Source: an uncultured Alistipes sp. (GTDB lineage Bacteria > Bacteroidota > Bacteroidia > Bacteroidales > Rikenellaceae). Taken from it: a stretch of 26,394 nt of DNA. The stretch is taken from NCBI GenBank assembly GCA_947173915.1, contig CAMWGZ010000002.1:1-26394 (forward strand). The letters run 5' to 3'. The position numbers and the translations under genes were made by a program. Below the pieces are notes generated by a model. The model was not told the origin of the DNA and made no database searches. It worked only from the letters and a program-made list of their open reading frames with translations. How positions within the stretch are numbered: position 1 is the first letter of the stretch; the number at the start of each line of letters is the position of its first letter. Positions 8,275 through 16,141 of this stretch are shown in pieces.

Positions 8275-9377
8275 GTTTCGAAACATTTGCGGGCGAGGCG
8301 CTCCATGAACCGGATGCCGGCGGGGATAGCCGCCTCGTCGGGGTTGAACATTGCCGTGTGGAGCCGGCCGGAATCCGGCCCGACACCCAGACGGTAGAAA
8401 AGGGAGGGGTAGCGCTCTGCGTAGAAACCGAAATCTTCGGAGGTCGTGCGCAGGGGCAGCATGCGGCAGGGGATGCCCTCCTGCTCGGCCAGCGCGACGG
8501 CCCGGCGGGTCAGCGCGGGGTCGTTTACCACGCACGGATAGCCGGGCGTGAACTCCACGCAGGTGCGGACACCGTAGTCCGCGTCGTTGCGGCGCGCCAG
8601 CGCCTCGACCGTCTGCTTGAGCGAGGCGCGCTCCGTCTGGTCGAAGGTGCGCATCGTCCCCTCCATCGCGATCCGGGCGGGGATGACGTTGGTGGCTCCG
8701 GGGGCTTCGACCCGGCCGATCGAGACGATCCGTTCGGGGGTGTTGAGCGCCGTCAGATCGAGGATGAGCCGTGCGGCGGCGCTGACCGTGTCGGCGTGTT
8801 CGTCGCGCTTGGCGGCGTGTCCACCGGGACCCTCCAGGCGGAGGCGGATCTCGTCGTTCGAGGCCATGTATTTGCCCGGGCGGAAGCCCAGCGTGCCGGT
8901 CGGAAGCTCCGGTTCGACATGCTCGCCGATCACGGCGCGGACGCGGTAGCCCGCGAAGGGATCCTCGGCCAGCACCCGGGAGGCTCCGCCGGGGTTCTGC
9001 TCCTCGCCCGGCTGGAAGAGGCCGAAGAGGGTGCCTTCGAAGTCGGGGCGTGCGGCCAGACGCAGCAGCACCCCGTAGAGGACGGCCGCGTGCAGGTCGT
9101 GCCCGCAGGCGTGCATCGCACCCGGATGCTCCGACCTCCAGGCGACGGCGGCCCGCTCCTCGATCGGCAGCGCGTCGATGTCGGCCCGCAGCACCACGGC
9201 CTGCGTCCGGTCGCCCTTCCCCTCGATGCGCGCCAGGATGCCCGTGCCGGCGATCGGACGGTGGGCGATGCCCGCACGGTCGAGCTGCCCGGCGATGAAG
9301 CGGGCGGTCCGCTCCTCGCGGAACGAAAGCTCCGGGCTGCGGTGCAGGCGGCGGCGGAATTCGACGGGTGTCATCAT
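8271..9377 (-). CDS. M20 family amidohydrolase (N-acyl-amino-acid hydrolase type)
   Basis: This is a 368-residue metallohydrolase of the M20D group, which removes acyl groups from amino acids (hippurate hydrolase, N-acetyl-diaminopimelate deacetylase and IAA-amino-acid hydrolase are relatives). Conserved elements are LHRSPELSF near the N-terminus, LRADIDALP, GAMHACGHDLHAA with likely metal ligands C91 and H93, FQPGEEQNPGGA with E125 and E126, and GEHVEPELPTG with H153. A distal histidine lies in GRLHTAMFNPDE. There is no signal peptide, so it is cytoplasmic. The exact substrate cannot be read from the sequence. A second Met directly follows the first, so the start may be 9374. The stop overlaps the rnr start as ATGA, and the gene lies 14 bases after the glutaminyl cyclase gene. 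Confidence 0.9.
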   Translation of the reverse strand: MMTPVEFRRRLHRSPELSFREERTARFIAGQLDRAGIAHRPIAGTGILARIEGKGDRTQAVVLRADIDALPIEERAAVAWRSEHPGAMHACGHDLHAAVLYGVLLRLAARPDFEGTLFGLFQPGEEQNPGGASRVLAEDPFAGYRVRAVIGEHVEPELPTGTLGFRPGKYMASNDEIRLRLEGPGGHAAKRDEHADTVSAAARLILDLTALNTPERIVSIGRVEAPGATNVIPARIAMEGTMRTFDQTERASLKQTVEALARRNDADYGVRTCVEFTPGYPCVVNDPALTRRAVALAEQEGIPCRMLPLRTTSEDFGFYAERYPSLFYRLGVGPDSGRLHTAMFNPDEAAIPAGIRFMERLARKCFET

Positions 9378-9391
9378 GGCGGCGTGCGTTT

Positions 9392-10183
9392 TCAGAGTTC
9401 GACGGTCTTTATCTCAAAAATCCGGCCCCAGTTTTTGCCCGTCACGAAAATCCGGTCGCCGGCAGCGTCGTAGGCGATGCCGTTCAGCACGTCGGTCGCG
9501 GGCGTGAACTCCTCGGCGGGCAGCAGGCCGCCCAGGTCGATCGTCCCCTCGACCCGGCCGGTGGCGGGGTCGATGACGGCGATCAGGTCGCTCGTATAGA
9601 TGTTGGCCCAGATCCTGCCGCCGATCCACTCCAGCTCGTTGAGCAGCCGGAGGGGTTCGCCCCGGTAGGTTACCGTGATGCGGCGCAGGGTGCGGAACCC
9701 GTCGGGGTCGATCACGCGGATGTATTCGGTACCGTCGCTCATGTAGAGGCGCTCGCCGTCGTCGGTAAGGCCCCAGCCTTCGCCCGGGTAGGAGAAGGTT
9801 TGCAGCAGGCGGCCCGTCGCGGCCTCATAGACGTAGCATTTGTTCGAGGTCCAGGTAAGCTGGTAGAGCTTGCCGCCGAGCAGTGCGATCCCCTCCCCGA
9901 ACTCCGAGGCGGGCAGCGAGGCGACGGTTTCGCACGTGCCTCGGTCGAGGTCGGTGCGCAGCAGCCTGGAGTCTCCGTACTGGCCGGTTCCCTCCCAGAG
10001 CAGTCCGTCGGCGAAGAGAAGTCCCTGCGTGTAGCGGTCGGCGGGACGGGGGTAGCTCCGTACGACGCGGTAGGTATAGGAGCGCGGAGCGGCGGGTGTC
10101 TCCGCGGTGTATCGTGCGGGTGCTTTCCCCGAGCAGGCGGCCAGCAGCAGCGCCGGCAGCCAGAACCGGAAGATTTTTTTCAT
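9392..10183 (-). CDS. glutaminyl-peptide cyclotransferase lipoprotein (plant/bacterial type)
   Basis: This enzyme turns N-terminal glutamine of peptides into pyroglutamate. The start is set at MKKIFRFW (10183), because that gives a proper lipoprotein signal with lipobox LAAC (C17); an in-frame ATG 33 bases upstream would put charged residues in front. The mature part is a five-bladed beta-propeller of the glutamine cyclotransferase family: YTQGLLFADGLLWEGTGQYG (with E64, the position proposed as catalytic in bacterial members), GWGLTDDGERLYMSDGTEY, LLNELEWIGGRIWANIYTSD and LNGIAYDAAGDRIFVTGKNW. The length of 263 residues is usual. It acts in the periplasm or on the outer membrane. It is the first gene of the minus-strand operon. 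Confidence 0.9.
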   Translation of the reverse strand: MKKIFRFWLPALLLAACSGKAPARYTAETPAAPRSYTYRVVRSYPRPADRYTQGLLFADGLLWEGTGQYGDSRLLRTDLDRGTCETVASLPASEFGEGIALLGGKLYQLTWTSNKCYVYEAATGRLLQTFSYPGEGWGLTDDGERLYMSDGTEYIRVIDPDGFRTLRRITVTYRGEPLRLLNELEWIGGRIWANIYTSDLIAVIDPATGRVEGTIDLGGLLPAEEFTPATDVLNGIAYDAAGDRIFVTGKNWGRIFEIKTVEL

Positions 10184-10213
10184 AGGATCGTCGTCATGAA
10201 GAGTGTAACCGTA

Positions 10214-10221
10214 CAAAGGTA
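10214..10221 (-). promoter_or_regulatory. -7 box of the glutaminyl cyclase operon promoter
   Basis: Read on the minus strand this is TACCTTTG, an exact match to the Bacteroidota -7 consensus TAnnTTTG, placed 30 bases before the chosen start. I see no good TTG -33 box at 19-21 bases upstream, so the promoter is only half supported. The rest of the 234-base gap to trigger factor holds nothing else I can name. Confidence 0.55.
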
Positions 10222-10346
10222 GCGTTTTTTTCGTAACGGTATCGTCCGCTGCGGCGATTTGCCTCCGCGGACTCCGAAAGCAGAGGGGCGCGCGAGGTAC
10301 TGCAGCGGAAAAACGGGTGCGAAGATTGAGAATTATCGGAGGGTTG

Positions 10347-10377
10347 TTGCTTCTGCGTGAATTATTTTGTACTTTTG
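10347..10377 (+). promoter_or_regulatory. promoter of trigger factor
   Basis: A TTG -33 element (10347-10349), a 20-base spacer and TACTTTTG (10370-10377) match the Bacteroidota housekeeping promoter. Transcription should start near 10382, giving a leader of about 36 bases. Confidence 0.7.
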
Positions 10378-10417
10378 TCGGTCCGATCAGGAAAAATTAA
10401 AAACAGCATAGAGAATT

Positions 10418-11743
10418 ATGAATATCGTAAGAGAACAACGCGAACAGAACGTATCGCTCATCAAGGCGATGGTCGATGAAAAGGATTACGGCAGCGCCGT
10501 CGAGAAGTCCCTGCGCGAGTACAGACGCAAGGCCAATATTCCCGGTTTCCGTCCCGGCATGGTGCCGATGGGAATCATCAAGAAGATGTACGGCCGCGGC
10601 GTGCTGGCCGAGCAGGCCTACCGCATCGCTTCGGAGTCCGTTTTCGAATACCTTCAGAAGGAGAATATCGACTACGTGGGCGACGTGATCCCCTCCGACG
10701 AGCAGGGCGACTTCGACTTCGAGAACGGCACGGAGTTCGAGTTCGTCTTCGAGATCGGCGAGGCTCCCGAGGTAAAGCTCCCGCTTTCCGATAAGGATCA
10801 GGTAACCTACTACGCTATCGCCATCGACAAGCAGATGCACGACAACTACCGCTCGAACTACCTGCGCCGCTACGGCCGTCTGGCCGATACCGACGAGGTG
10901 GTGGCCGATGAGGCGCTCAACGTGACACTCGACAACGGCGAGATGAAGATCGAGGATGCCTACGTCGGTCTGGTGTCGATGAGCGAGGAGGAGCGCAAGC
11001 CCTTCATCGGTCAGAAGGTGGGCTACAAGACTACGGTAAACATCAACGAGCTTTACAAGTCGCCCGCACAGCGCGCCGCCATCCTTCAGGTCAAGGAGGC
11101 CGAGTTGGAAGGGATCAACCCCGAGTTCTCGCTCGAGATTACCAAGATCCGCAAGTTCGCCGAGCCGGAGCTGAACGAGGAGTTCTTCAAGATGGCTTTC
11201 CCCGCCGGCAACGTCAAGACGGTCGAGGAGTTCGAGGCGTTCATCGACGCGGAGATCGGCAAGGAGCTGCGCCGCGAGAGCGACTACCTCTTCACGCTGC
11301 AGCTGCGCGACTTCCTGCTGAAGAAGGCCGACCTGCAGATGCCGGTCGAGTTCCTCAAGCGCTGGCTCTACGTCATCAACGAGGGCAAGTTCTCGAAAGA
11401 GGAGATCGAGAAGGATTTCGACTCGTTCGTCAAGCTCTTCTCGTGGAACTACCTGCAGAAATACTTCATCAAGCAGGATAACCTGAACGTTACGGCCGAG
11501 GAGGCGACCGAAGAGGCCAAGGCGCTGGCTCAGGCCCAGTTCGCACAGTACGGGCTGCCCTCGGCTCCGGACGAGATGCTGGAGAACTACGCCAAGAAGA
11601 TTCTTGAGGACCGTGAGCAGGGTCAGAAGATCTACGAGAAGCTCTACGAGAAGAAGGTGGTCGAGGACGTGAAGTCGAAGATCACGGTAACCGAGCAGGC
11701 CGTATCGACCGAGGAGTTCGCGAAGCTGGCTCAGGAAATCTAA
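10418..11743 (+). CDS. tig: trigger factor
   Basis: Trigger factor is the ribosome-bound chaperone that meets nascent chains at the tunnel exit. The 441-residue protein has the ribosome-binding domain first, with the signature loop GFRPGMVP at residues 43-50 (the usual form is GFRxGKxP, so a Met replaces the second basic residue) followed by IIKKMYG. A divergent peptidyl-prolyl isomerase-like region lies in the middle, with [12 protein letters not shown] near its start. The C-terminal half is the long helical chaperone arm, rich in Glu and Lys. Its own promoter lies just upstream. The gene comes before clpP and clpX, the common bacterial order tig-clpP-clpX, with 196 bases between tig and clpP. 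Confidence 0.93.
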   Translation: MNIVREQREQNVSLIKAMVDEKDYGSAVEKSLREYRRKANIPGFRPGMVPMGIIKKMYGRGVLAEQAYRIASESVFEYLQKENIDYVGDVIPSDEQGDFDFENGTEFEFVFEIGEAPEVKLPLSDKDQVTYYAIAIDKQMHDNYRSNYLRRYGRLADTDEVVADEALNVTLDNGEMKIEDAYVGLVSMSEEERKPFIGQKVGYKTTVNINELYKSPAQRAAILQVKEAELEGINPEFSLEITKIRKFAEPELNEEFFKMAFPAGNVKTVEEFEAFIDAEIGKELRRESDYLFTLQLRDFLLKKADLQMPVEFLKRWLYVINEGKFSKEEIEKDFDSFVKLFSWNYLQKYFIKQDNLNVTAEEATEEAKALAQAQFAQYGLPSAPDEMLENYAKKILEDREQGQKIYEKLYEKKVVEDVKSKITVTEQAVSTEEFAKLAQEI

Positions 11744-11836
11744 ATCGAAACAGGCGGTCGCAGCGGACCGCTCCGATCGGGAACTCTGCGGGTTTGGTCC
11801 GGGCGATCTTTCCCTCAGAGTTCTTCGTTTGCGGTC

Positions 11837-11908
11837 GGCGGCTGCCGCGGCGAGGTGTCCAGCCGGGCGGCTCTGTCCGCCGGACGGGGTCCGGCGGTTG
11901 CCGCGGCG
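11837..11908 (+). repeat. GC-rich hairpin and short direct repeats in the tig-clpP gap
   Basis: The 196-base gap between trigger factor and clpP holds a perfect 9-bp hairpin (11877-11885 with 11889-11897, half-site CCGCCGGAC, loop GGG) without a T-run. Around it are two copies of a 16-base sequence, GGCGGCTGCCGCGGCG at 11837-11852 and 11893-11908, differing at one base. A further 8-bp inverted repeat (11781-11788 and 11816-11823) lies upstream. The hairpin may attenuate or process the transcript between the two genes; I found no clear -7 box for clpP. Confidence 0.5.
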
Positions 11909-11939
11909 GAACGGAACGCCTCATAATATTTACGTTAGT

Positions 11940-12605
11940 ATGTCAGAATTCGAAGAATACGCTCGCCTGCATTGCGGCCTGAGCAGTTTGAAATTGCACG
12001 ATTTCCGGTCGCAGTATGCGGCCTACGTCTCCCCGACGATCATCGAGGAGCGGCAGTTGAACGTGGCGACGATGGACGTTTTCTCGCGGCTCATGATGGA
12101 CCGCATCATCTTCCTCGGTGCGCCGATCTACGACGATGCGGCCAACATCATCCAGGCGCAGCTGCTGTTTCTGGAGTCGGTCGATCCGGAGCGGGACATT
12201 CAGATCTACATCAACTCGCCCGGCGGATCGGTCACGGCGGGTCTGGGAATCTACGACACGATGCAGCTCGTGCAGCCCGACGTGGCGACCATCTGCACGG
12301 GGCTGGCCGCCTCGATGGGGGCGGTGCTGCTGACGGCCGGTGCCGCAGGCAAGCGCTCGGCGCTGCCCCATGCGCGGGTCATGATCCATCAGCCGCTGGG
12401 CGGTGCCCAGGGACAGGCTTCCGATATCGAGATCACGGCCCGCCAGATCATGAAGACCAAACAGGAACTGTACGAGATCCTGTCGGCCCATTCGGGGGTG
12501 CCGATCGAGACCATAGAGAAGGATGCCGACCGGGACTACTGGCTGTCGGCCGCGGAGGCTAAGGAGTATGGCCTGATCGACGAAGTATTGACCAAACGAG
12601 GATAA
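11940..12605 (+). CDS. clpP: ATP-dependent Clp protease proteolytic subunit ClpP
   Basis: ClpP is the serine protease that forms the barrel-shaped core working with ClpX and other Clp unfoldases in the cytoplasm. I choose [10 protein letters not shown] (11940), giving 221 residues; the frame is open further 5', but that part is an arginine- and proline-rich run from the GC-rich gap. The catalytic triad is S125 in [10 protein letters not shown]150 in ARVMIHQP and D199 in KDADRDYW, with the same spacings (25 and 49) as in E. coli ClpP. The oxyanion region [11 protein letters not shown] is intact. The N-terminal extension of about 30 residues before the core looks like a propeptide plus axial loop. 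clpX starts 7 bases after the stop. Confidence 0.95.
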   Translation: MSEFEEYARLHCGLSSLKLHDFRSQYAAYVSPTIIEERQLNVATMDVFSRLMMDRIIFLGAPIYDDAANIIQAQLLFLESVDPERDIQIYINSPGGSVTAGLGIYDTMQLVQPDVATICTGLAASMGAVLLTAGAAGKRSALPHARVMIHQPLGGAQGQASDIEITARQIMKTKQELYEILSAHSGVPIETIEKDADRDYWLSAAEAKEYGLIDEVLTKRG

Positions 12606-12612
12606 TCGCACC

Positions 12613-13911
12613 ATGACGAAGAATTACGGAGGAGACTCTTTCGAGAACGAGACCGACGCATGCGCCTTCTGCGGGGCACGCCGCAGCGACGGAGCCATTC
12701 TGCTCAACTCGTCGCGCAGCGGCTGCAACATCTGCAGTAAGTGCATCGAGAAGGGATACCTGATGCTGGTCGAGAACAACGTGCTGGAGGAGGATGCGGC
12801 TCCCGTCAAGGGCAAGCGCAAACGGCCGGCGATGAAATACGAGGATCTGATGAAGCCTCATGAGATCAAGCAGTTCCTCGATCAGTACGTAATCGGTCAG
12901 GAGGCTGCCAAACGTTACATGTCGGTGGCGGTTTACAACCACTACAAGCGTCTGCTGGCACCGGACCGCAAGGACGACGTGGAGATCGACAAGTCGAATA
13001 TCGTGCTGGTGGGTTCGACCGGTACGGGCAAGACGCTGCTGGCCCGTACGATCGCCCGCCTGCTCGATGTGCCCTTTACCATCGTCGATGCGACGGTCCT
13101 GACCGAGGCCGGCTATGTGGGCGAGGATGTCGAGAGCATCCTTTCGCGGCTGCTGCAGGTGGCCTCCTACGACGTGGAGCAGGCCGAGCGGGGCATCGTC
13201 TTCATCGACGAGATCGACAAGATCGCCCGCAAGAGCGACAACCCCTCCCTTACGCGCGACGTTTCGGGCGAGGGGGTGCAGCAGGCGCTCCTGAAGATTC
13301 TGGAGGGGACGACCGTCAATGTGCCGCCCCAGGGCGGGCGCAAGCACCCCGAGCAGCAGTTCGTGCAGGTCAATACGCGCAACATCCTGTTCATCTGCGG
13401 CGGTGCGTTCGACGGCATCGAAAAGAAGATCGCCCAGAGGATCAACACCCGGGCGATGGGATACGGCCGGGCCTCCGGTGTGGCCAACGAGTCGATCGAC
13501 CGCAACAACCTGATGCAGTATGTCATGCCGCAGGACCTCAAGTCGTTCGGCCTGATTCCCGAACTGGTGGGGCGTCTTCCGGTGCTGACCTACATGGAGC
13601 CGCTCGGACGCGAAGCGCTCCGGGCCATCCTGACCGAACCGAAGAACGCGATCGTGCGGCAGTACGAGCGTCTGTTCGCGATCGACGGGGTGGAGCTTAC
13701 GTTCCGGCCCGAGGTGCTGGACTACATTGTCGATAAGGCGATCGAGTACAAGCTCGGCGCGCGCGGCCTGCGCTCGATCTGCGAGGCGATCATGATCGAC
13801 ACGATGTTCGACCTGCCGTCGTCGGGGGCGCGCCGTTTCGAGGTCACGCTTCCCTATGCGCGTGAAAAATTCGAGAAGAAGAAATTTTCGGACATGAAGC
13901 AGGTCGGGTAA
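12613..13911 (+). CDS. clpX: Clp protease ATP-binding subunit ClpX
   Basis: ClpX is the AAA+ hexamer that unfolds substrates and feeds them to ClpP. The 432-residue protein has an N-terminal zinc-binding domain with C17, C20, C41 and C44 (an extra cysteine, C38, sits close by). Then come Walker A GSTGTGKT at residues 134-141, the pore loop GYVGEDVES, Walker [11 protein letters not shown] at about 195-204, a sensor-1 region and the arginine-containing [14 protein letters not shown] stretch. The ClpP-docking loop, IGF in E. coli, appears here as MGYG (residues 282-285). The gene follows clpP by 7 bases and is surely co-transcribed. The C-terminus is lysine-rich. Confidence 0.95.
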   Translation: MTKNYGGDSFENETDACAFCGARRSDGAILLNSSRSGCNICSKCIEKGYLMLVENNVLEEDAAPVKGKRKRPAMKYEDLMKPHEIKQFLDQYVIGQEAAKRYMSVAVYNHYKRLLAPDRKDDVEIDKSNIVLVGSTGTGKTLLARTIARLLDVPFTIVDATVLTEAGYVGEDVESILSRLLQVASYDVEQAERGIVFIDEIDKIARKSDNPSLTRDVSGEGVQQALLKILEGTTVNVPPQGGRKHPEQQFVQVNTRNILFICGGAFDGIEKKIAQRINTRAMGYGRASGVANESIDRNNLMQYVMPQDLKSFGLIPELVGRLPVLTYMEPLGREALRAILTEPKNAIVRQYERLFAIDGVELTFRPEVLDYIVDKAIEYKLGARGLRSICEAIMIDTMFDLPSSGARRFEVTLPYAREKFEKKKFSDMKQVG

Positions 13912-13925
13912 TGGCGGTTTTGTAT

Positions 13926-13933
13926 TAAATTTG
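13926..13933 (+). promoter_or_regulatory. possible -7 box for transketolase
   Basis: TAAATTTG matches TAnnTTTG exactly and lies 51 bases before the tkt start, within the AT-rich 73-base gap after clpX. The nearest TTTTG (13918-13922) is too close to act as the -33 box, so only one half of the promoter is seen. Confidence 0.4.
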
Positions 13934-13984
13934 TCTCCCGAAGATTCGTAAAGCATATTAATTTAAAGTACAGATATCTTTTTT

Positions 13985-16015
13985 ATGGCAACAAAATCCG
14001 AAATCATGCGTACGGCGGACAACATCCGCATCCTTGCGGCCGCGATGGTCGAGAAAGCCAAGTCTGGCCACCCGGGCGGTGCGATGGGCGGCGCGGATTT
14101 CATGGCGGTGCTCTACACCGAATTCCTGCACTACGATCCCGATCGCATGGACTACCCCTTCCGCGACCGCTTTTTCCTCGATCCGGGCCACATGTCCCCG
14201 ATGCTCTATGCGACGCTGGCGCTGGCGGGCAACTATTCGGTCGAGGACCTGCGCAACCTGCGTCAGTGGGGCAGCGTGACTCCGGGTCATCCCGAGGCGG
14301 ACGCGATGCGCGGTGTGGAGAACACCTCGGGTCCGCTGGGACAGGGACATGCGATGGCGCTGGGTGCGGCTATCGCCGAGCGCTTCCTCGTCGCCCGCTT
14401 CGGGGAGTGGCAGGCGCACAAGACCTACGCCTACATTTCGGACGGCGGCATCGAGGAGGAGGTTTCGCAGGGCGTGGGCCGCATCGCGGGCCATCTGGGC
14501 ATGCACAACCTGATCATGTACTACGATGCCAACAACGTGCAGCTCTCGACCAAGGTCGATGAGGTCGATACCGAAAATGTCGCCATGAAGTACGAGGCCT
14601 GGGGCTGGAACGTGCTGCGGATCGACGGCCACGATGTGGACCAGATCCGCGAGGCGCTGACGGCTGCCAATGCCGAGCAGGAGCGTCCGACGCTCATCAT
14701 CGGCCGCACGGTCATGGGCAAGGGTGCGGTCGCGGCCGACGGTTCGAGCTTCGAGGACAAGGTTTCGACCCACGGACAGCCGCTGACGGCCGCCGGAGCC
14801 GATTTCGCGGCGACGGTGCGCAACCTGGGTGGCGATCCCGAGGATCCGTTCGCTTTCTTCGCCGAGAGCCAGGCGCTTTTCGCGGCACGCCGCGAGGAGC
14901 TGCGGGCCTGGGCCGCCGAGCAGCGCGAGAAGGAGACGGCATGGCGCTCGCAGAACCGCGAACTGGCGCGCAAGCTCGATCTGTTCCTTTCGGGCGAGGT
15001 GCCTGATATGGACTACAAGACTTTGGAGATCAAGGCCAACGGTGCCACGCGCGCCGCTTCGGCATCGGTGCTTTCGTTCTATGCCGAGCGGGTCGAGAAC
15101 CTGATCGTCGCTTCGGCCGACCTCTGCAACTCGGACAAGACGGACGGCTACCTCAAGAAAACCAAGGCCTTTACCCGGGGCGACTTCTCGGGCAAGTTCT
15201 TCCAGGCGGGTGTCTCGGAGCTGACGATGGCCTGCGTGATGAACGGCATGGCGCTGCACGGCGGCGTGATCCCGGCCTGCGGCACCTTCTTCGTCTTCTC
15301 GGACTACATGAAGCCGGCCGTGCGCCTCTCGGCGCTCATGCGCCTGCATGTGATCTATGTCTGGTCGCACGACTCGTTCCGCGTGGGCGAGGACGGTCCG
15401 ACGCACCAGCCCGTAGAGCATGAGGCCCAGATCCGTCTGATGGAGCACCTGAAGAACCACCAGGGCGAGCGTTCGATGGTGGTGCTGCGCCCGGCCGACG
15501 GCGAGGAGACCGTGACCGCATGGAAGCTGGCGCTCGAAGAGCGTCGTCCGGTGGCGCTGATTCTTTCGCGTCAGAACATCAACGACCTGCCGGCATTGAG
15601 CCGCAGCCGCCGCGAGGAGGCTGCCCAGCTTTCGAAAGGTGCCTACATCGTGGCCGATACCGCCCATCCGGCGGTGGTCATGCTCGCCTCGGGATCGGAG
15701 GTGGCGACCCTGATCGAGGGCGCGGAGCTGCTGTCCAAGGAGGGCATTGCGGTGCGCGTGGTTAGTGTCCCGAGCGAGGGGCTCTTCCGCGACCAGCCCC
15801 GCTCCTACCAGCAGACGGTGCTGCCGCAGGGCGTGGTCCGCTACGGTCTGACCTCGGGGCTGCCCGTAACGCTCCTCAGCATGGTGGGCGAGAACGGTGC
15901 GATCCACGGACTGGATCATTTCGGCTATTCGGCACCCTACAAGGTGCTCGACGAGAAGTTCGGCTACAACGGGCAGACCGTTTGCGACGAAGTAAAGAAA
16001 CTGCTCGGAAAATAG
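13985..16015 (+). CDS. tkt: transketolase
   Basis: Transketolase moves two-carbon units between sugar phosphates in the non-oxidative pentose phosphate pathway, using thiamine diphosphate. The 676-residue length is that of the single-chain enzyme. The N-terminal PP domain has KAKSGHPGGAMGGADF and the cofactor motif as SDGG (residues 152-155; usually GDG) ending in YDANNVQL. The pyrimidine domain has the catalytic glutamate E412 in GVSELTMACVMNGMALHGG (many homologues have REH or REF here instead of SEL) and the motif GEDGPTHQPVEH. The C-terminal domain has SGSEVATLIEGAELL. It follows clpX and ends in a strong terminator, so it may be its own unit. The location is cytoplasmic. Confidence 0.94.
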   Translation: MATKSEIMRTADNIRILAAAMVEKAKSGHPGGAMGGADFMAVLYTEFLHYDPDRMDYPFRDRFFLDPGHMSPMLYATLALAGNYSVEDLRNLRQWGSVTPGHPEADAMRGVENTSGPLGQGHAMALGAAIAERFLVARFGEWQAHKTYAYISDGGIEEEVSQGVGRIAGHLGMHNLIMYYDANNVQLSTKVDEVDTENVAMKYEAWGWNVLRIDGHDVDQIREALTAANAEQERPTLIIGRTVMGKGAVAADGSSFEDKVSTHGQPLTAAGADFAATVRNLGGDPEDPFAFFAESQALFAARREELRAWAAEQREKETAWRSQNRELARKLDLFLSGEVPDMDYKTLEIKANGATRAASASVLSFYAERVENLIVASADLCNSDKTDGYLKKTKAFTRGDFSGKFFQAGVSELTMACVMNGMALHGGVIPACGTFFVFSDYMKPAVRLSALMRLHVIYVWSHDSFRVGEDGPTHQPVEHEAQIRLMEHLKNHQGERSMVVLRPADGEETVTAWKLALEERRPVALILSRQNINDLPALSRSRREEAAQLSKGAYIVADTAHPAVVMLASGSEVATLIEGAELLSKEGIAVRVVSVPSEGLFRDQPRSYQQTVLPQGVVRYGLTSGLPVTLLSMVGENGAIHGLDHFGYSAPYKVLDEKFGYNGQTVCDEVKKLLGK

Positions 16016-16038
16016 ACTTCCGACGTGAAGTCCGATGA

Positions 16039-16079
16039 AAGCGTCCGCTTCCCGCAGGGGAGGCGGACGCTTCGTTTTT
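16039..16079 (+). terminator. intrinsic terminator of transketolase
   Basis: A 15-bp stem with one G-T pair (16039-16053 with 16058-16072) closes a GCAG tetraloop and is followed by CGTTTTT. Confidence 0.88.
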
Positions 16080-16141
16080 GCTGCGGGGTGTTCGGAAGCG
16101 GTTTTGTAATTTAACATAATATAAAGCCCGGTTTCTTCGTT

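Noticed and set aside
8275-8535. A 5' extension of the RNase R frame by 87 codons
   Set aside because: It lies inside the M20 amidohydrolase gene and is Arg and Pro rich; MSKTTKKNNG at 8274 gives the normal length and an ATGA overlap.
10222-10346. A possible small RNA in the gap between the glutaminyl cyclase and trigger factor
   Set aside because: I found no tRNA-like fold, long hairpin or terminator in it.
16101-16141. A promoter for the second Clp unfoldase near TTTTGTAATTTAACATAATATAAAG
   Set aside because: The DNA is AT-rich and follows a terminator, so a promoter is likely, but no TAnnTTTG box at a proper distance can be pointed to.
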